From Roseivivax marinus (lineage in GTDB: Bacteria > Pseudomonadota > Alphaproteobacteria > Rhodobacterales > Rhodobacteraceae), in contig NZ_FOAI01000016.1 in NCBI RefSeq assembly GCF_900109705.1, positions 30,560 through 94,559 of the forward strand: a DNA stretch of 64,000 nt, in the 5' to 3' direction. Under the pieces are notes generated by a model. That model was not told where the DNA came from. It ran no database searches and saw only the letters and a list, made by a program, of their open reading frames with translations. Below, in pieces: positions 61,414-64,000 of the stretch (position 1 is its first letter; every line of letters starts with the position of its first letter). The position numbers were made by a program, and so were the translations under genes.

Positions 61414-62874
61414 ATGAGAGCCTACACCTTCTCGGCGCTCGAGGTCCGCTACGGCCAGAGCGACATGAATGACGTCATCGCCGTGGGCGACAGCGAGATC
61501 ACCCTGACCTTCGCCGACGACACCGAGGCGCTGTATTACGACATCGTCGGCAGCTTCGACAGCTATGACGGCAATGCCGAGATCTACACGATCCCCGAGA
61601 GCGTCCTGATCGACGGCACCGAGGTGGCGGCCAGGGGCATCGACCCGTATTTCGCCGAACTCTATTTCGAAGGCGGCGCCCGCAGCGAGGTGCTCCTTCT
61701 CGAATTGAACGATGTCGCCGACTACATCATCCAACTCGGCGGCGCACCGCTGCCGGAGGTCGACACGGTCGCCGACTACTTCGCCCTGCAGGACAGCCTC
61801 GAGGGGATCGGCAACCTCGACGCGTCGCCGCTCGACCTGACCGAGGTCGCGGGCCTCGTGTCGATCGACGACACCACCCCGGCCCCGCAGCCCGAGCCCG
61901 AGCCGACCCCGGAGCCTGCGCCGGTTCCGGTCCCCGGCATCGAGCTGACCGGCACACCCGAGGCCGAGACCCTCACCGGCACCGCGGACGACGACACCCT
62001 GCGCGGCGCGGGCGGCGACGACCGGCTCGAGGGGCTCGACGGGCAGGACGTGCTGGTCGGCGGCGCGGGCGATGACGGCCTGATCGGCGGCAACGGGAAC
62101 GACTCGCTGCTCGGCGGAGCCGGCGAGGACGTGCTCGCGGCGGGCGATGGCGACGACACGCTCGACGGTAGCGCGGATGACGACCGGCTCGGCGGCGGCC
62201 AGGGCGACGACCTGATGGGCGGCGGAACCGGCGACGACACCATCGGCGGCGGCTTCGGTGACGACACCATCGCGGGCGGCGACGGCGACGACGTGGTCGC
62301 AGGCGGCGCCGGCAACGACCGCATCGACGGCGGTGCGGGCGGCGACGTGATCGGCGCCTCTTACGGCAACGACCTTGTGGCCGGGGGCCTCGGGGACGAC
62401 GACATCGGCGGCGGCACCGGGCGCGACACCATCGACGCGGGCGACGGCAACGATTCCGTCGGCGGCGGCGAAGGCGACGACCTGATCCGCGGCGGCACGG
62501 GAAGCGACTTCCTCGCAGGCGGCGGACGCAACGACACCATCGACGGCGGCACCGGCGCGGACACGCTCAACGGCGGTGACGGCGACGACGTCCTGACAGG
62601 CGGCGCAGGGGCGGACGTGTTCGTCTGGACCTCGGGCGAAGCCGGAGCGGTCGACGTGATCACCGACTTCGAGGTCGGCCTCGACATGGTCCGGCTTGCG
62701 GGCGTCCAGAACGCACCGGGCACCGGTCTGGCGGGCAAGCTCGCGTCGCTCGACATCACCGACGTCACGCTGGACGGCGTCGCCGGAACGACGCTGGACT
62801 ACGACGGGCAGACGATCTTCGTCGCGGGTGTCTCGGCGGCAGAGCTCGGCCTCGACGACTTCGTCTTCGTCTGA
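61414..62874 (+). CDS. RTX-type calcium-binding secreted protein
   Basis: About 486 residues. An N-terminal domain of unknown function (about 1-155, DVIAVGDSEITLTFADDTEALYYDIVGSFDSYDG) is followed by a proline/glutamate hinge (about 155-175), then some 23 nine-residue glycine- and aspartate-rich RTX units (about 198-406, for example GGNGNDSLL and GGDGDDVVA), which fold into a calcium beta-roll outside the cell. The C-terminal VFVWTSGEAGAVDVITDFEVGLD resembles the end segment used for type I secretion. No signal peptide. ATG 61414 has AGGAA at 61400-61404; 61396 and TTG 61330 are possible starts. No ABC exporter or TolC gene is nearby. Confidence 0.88.
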   Translation: MRAYTFSALEVRYGQSDMNDVIAVGDSEITLTFADDTEALYYDIVGSFDSYDGNAEIYTIPESVLIDGTEVAARGIDPYFAELYFEGGARSEVLLLELNDVADYIIQLGGAPLPEVDTVADYFALQDSLEGIGNLDASPLDLTEVAGLVSIDDTTPAPQPEPEPTPEPAPVPVPGIELTGTPEAETLTGTADDDTLRGAGGDDRLEGLDGQDVLVGGAGDDGLIGGNGNDSLLGGAGEDVLAAGDGDDTLDGSADDDRLGGGQGDDLMGGGTGDDTIGGGFGDDTIAGGDGDDVVAGGAGNDRIDGGAGGDVIGASYGNDLVAGGLGDDDIGGGTGRDTIDAGDGNDSVGGGEGDDLIRGGTGSDFLAGGGRNDTIDGGTGADTLNGGDGDDVLTGGAGADVFVWTSGEAGAVDVITDFEVGLDMVRLAGVQNAPGTGLAGKLASLDITDVTLDGVAGTTLDYDGQTIFVAGVSAAELGLDDFVFV

Positions 62875-62929
62875 TCGGTCCCGGTCCGGCCCCGTCGGGG
62901 GCCGGGCCACCGCGCCACGGGCGGGCGCG

Positions 62930-63691
62930 TCAGACGAACTGTTCTCGGATCAGCCGTTCCTCGAGCCCGTGGCCCGGATCGAACAGGACATGGTGCGCCA
63001 CCTTCGGCTCGGATTGGATATCGACGCCGACCACGTCACGCACCGCGCGGCTGTCGGCCTCGGCCATGACCGGGCGCTTGTCGCCGTCGAGCACCTCGAA
63101 CCGCACCTCGGCATCCTTGGGCAGCAGCGCGCCGCGCCAGCGCCGGGGCCGGAACGCGGACATCGCGGTCAGCGCCAGCACATCCGCACCGATCGGCAGG
63201 ATCGGGCCGTGCGCCGAGTAGTTGTAGGCGGTCGATCCCGCGGGCGTCGCCACCAGCGCGCCGTCGCAGACCAGTTCGGACATTCGCACGCGACCGTCCA
63301 CCACGATCCGCAACCGCGCCGCTTGCGGGCCCTGCCGCAGCAGCGACACCTCGTTGATCGCAAGCTCGTGGTGGGTGCTGCCGTCCACCGTGCGGGCGAC
63401 CATCGAGAGCGGGTTGAGCACGGCCTCCTCCGCCTCGGCCAGTCGCTCCGCGAGATTGTGCTCGGAATACTCGTTCATCAGGAAACCGACGGTGCCGCGG
63501 TTCATGCCGTAGACCGGCGCCTCGAGCGCCTGCGTGCGATGCAGGGTCTGCAGCATGAAGCCGTCGCCCCCGAGGGCCACGATGACATCGGCGCCTTCCT
63601 CGGCATGGTCGCCATACGCCCGGGTCAGCGCGGCGTGCGCGGCCTGCGCGATGGGGGCGTTCGACGCGGCGAAGGCGATGCGGAGGGTCAT
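62930..63691 (-). CDS. nadK: NAD kinase
   Basis: 253 residues. The NAD kinase motifs are in place: GGDG (41-44, in [10 protein letters not shown]), the conserved [14 protein letters not shown] region, ELAINEVSL with NE, and [27 protein letters not shown]. It makes NADP from NAD with ATP. The start [10 protein letters not shown] at 63691 is the family start; a longer frame to 63799 exists but lacks a fit. Convergent with the RTX gene and divergent from glyA. Confidence 0.94.
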   Translation of the reverse strand: MTLRIAFAASNAPIAQAAHAALTRAYGDHAEEGADVIVALGGDGFMLQTLHRTQALEAPVYGMNRGTVGFLMNEYSEHNLAERLAEAEEAVLNPLSMVARTVDGSTHHELAINEVSLLRQGPQAARLRIVVDGRVRMSELVCDGALVATPAGSTAYNYSAHGPILPIGADVLALTAMSAFRPRRWRGALLPKDAEVRFEVLDGDKRPVMAEADSRAVRDVVGVDIQSEPKVAHHVLFDPGHGLEERLIREQFV

Positions 63692-63861
63692 CGTTGGGTC
63701 ATGTCGGTGGATTCCGTTTCCGGTCGGCGTCGAACTGCTGCCGAAACAAGCACAAGTTTCGGGGTGGCGAAAGCGGTGCGGCACCACGCGGCCTCGCACC
63801 GTGCCGCTTTCTGCGCTAGTCCCGTCGCACGCGGCGATTTACGCCGCGCGAGCATCGTCTA

Positions 63862-63877
63862 GTTTCCGATCGGAAAC
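63862..63877. promoter_or_regulatory. Perfect 16-bp palindrome upstream of glyA
   Basis: GTTTCCGATCGGAAAC is a perfect palindrome about 40 bp before the glyA start. GTTTCC with GGAAAC also occurs upstream of the RTX gene. It could be an operator or an RNA hairpin; the downstream stretch GCGCCCCGTCGGGGGC adds another hairpin. No known riboswitch consensus is recognised. Confidence 0.4.
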
Positions 63878-63915
63878 ACGCGCCCCGTCGGGGGCCCCAG
63901 ATCCCGGAGGATCCC

Positions 63916-64000
63916 ATGAACGCACCGCACCGCGACGACGGCTTTTTCACCGAGAGCCTTTCGTCCCGCGATCCCGAGCTTTTCGCGGCGATGGAGGGCG
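63916..64000 (+). CDS. glyA: Serine hydroxymethyltransferase, partial (start only)
   Basis: Only the first 28 residues are in the window: MNAPHRDDGFFTESLSSRDP followed by ELFAAMEG. The N-terminus FFTESLSSRDPELFAAM matches the start of alphaproteobacterial GlyA, the PLP enzyme that interconverts serine and glycine with tetrahydrofolate. GGAGG lies 5 nt before ATG 63916. The rest runs off the right edge, so the call rests on this short start. Confidence 0.8.
   Translation, partial: MNAPHRDDGFFTESLSSRDPELFAAMEG

Noticed and set aside
63692..63915. Riboswitch upstream of glyA
   Set aside because: Palindromes are present, but no known glycine, tetrahydrofolate or SAM-type consensus is recognisable.

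Overview
The window is GC-rich, densely coded DNA from an alphaproteobacterium of the order Rhodobacterales (Roseobacter/Paracoccaceae type). Evidence for this is the family-typical order murA - DUF2948 - hisD - UPF0262 - low-molecular-weight phosphatase - infA - maf - RNase E/G - yacG, the frcBCAK-type fructose transporter with a divergent ROK regulator, and the recurrent GTG/TTG starts and ATGA stop/start overlaps. It looks like ordinary chromosome: there is no intact transposon, prophage or CRISPR array. The only hint of mobile DNA is a 22-bp tandem repeat just after the single tRNA gene (tRNA-Thr, GGT).

Layout. 1-3032: a 5-oxoprolinase subunit PxpB cut by the window edge and an isolated CoxL-like molybdenum hydroxylase subunit. 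3153-4823: an ornithine-decarboxylase-like enzyme divergent from an Lrp/AsnC regulator. 5035-8934: YciB, EamA transporter, MgtC, GNAT and FtsY. 9041-11216: lytic transglycosylase and a Tat-exported dioxygenase-like protein paired with a haem membrane protein. 11221-14557: the infA-maf-RNase E/G-yacG-aminotransferase operon, read leftward. 14658-20981: nitrilase-like hydrolase, GNAT, NTF2-like protein, phosphatase, UPF0262, hisD, DUF2948, murA and a tiny basic protein. 21080-27190: tRNA-Thr, a 22-residue membrane peptide, glycosyltransferase, waaA, DUF1178, a dehydrogenase, an NTF2-like protein and lysC. 27310-37172: ptsP, EcsC, GNAT, flavin reductase, CatB-type acetyltransferase, SulP transporter, mtnP, and a two-gene unit with a tiny cysteine-rich exported peptide. 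37289-42030: apt, a NuoE-NuoF fusion without a catalytic partner, AlkB-type hydroxylase with a coupled periplasmic protein, and a sulfotransferase. 42226-47232: frcR and frcBCAK. 47637-50490: small and exported proteins of unknown function. 50556-55248: cdd-deoA-deoB-add-upp, a nucleoside salvage operon read leftward. 55364-64000: two DUF3072 paralogues, maeB, prpE, a frameshifted small ORF, DUF421, an RTX protein, nadK and the start of glyA.

Several groups work together. The frc genes import and phosphorylate sugar under a ROK repressor. The cdd/deo/add/upp genes turn nucleosides into bases, ribose phosphate and UMP, with apt and mtnP nearby recovering adenine. WaaA, MurA, YciB and the transglycosylase serve the envelope. 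MaeB, PrpE and PtsP connect organic-acid carbon and nitrogen signalling.

No clearly new defence or biosynthetic system is visible. The items most worth following are the paired AT-rich palindromes shared by two loci, the cysteine-rich micro-peptide operon, the 22-residue membrane peptide, the orphan NuoE-NuoF fusion divergent from alkB, the frameshifted ORF after prpE, and the RTX protein with no secretion genes nearby.
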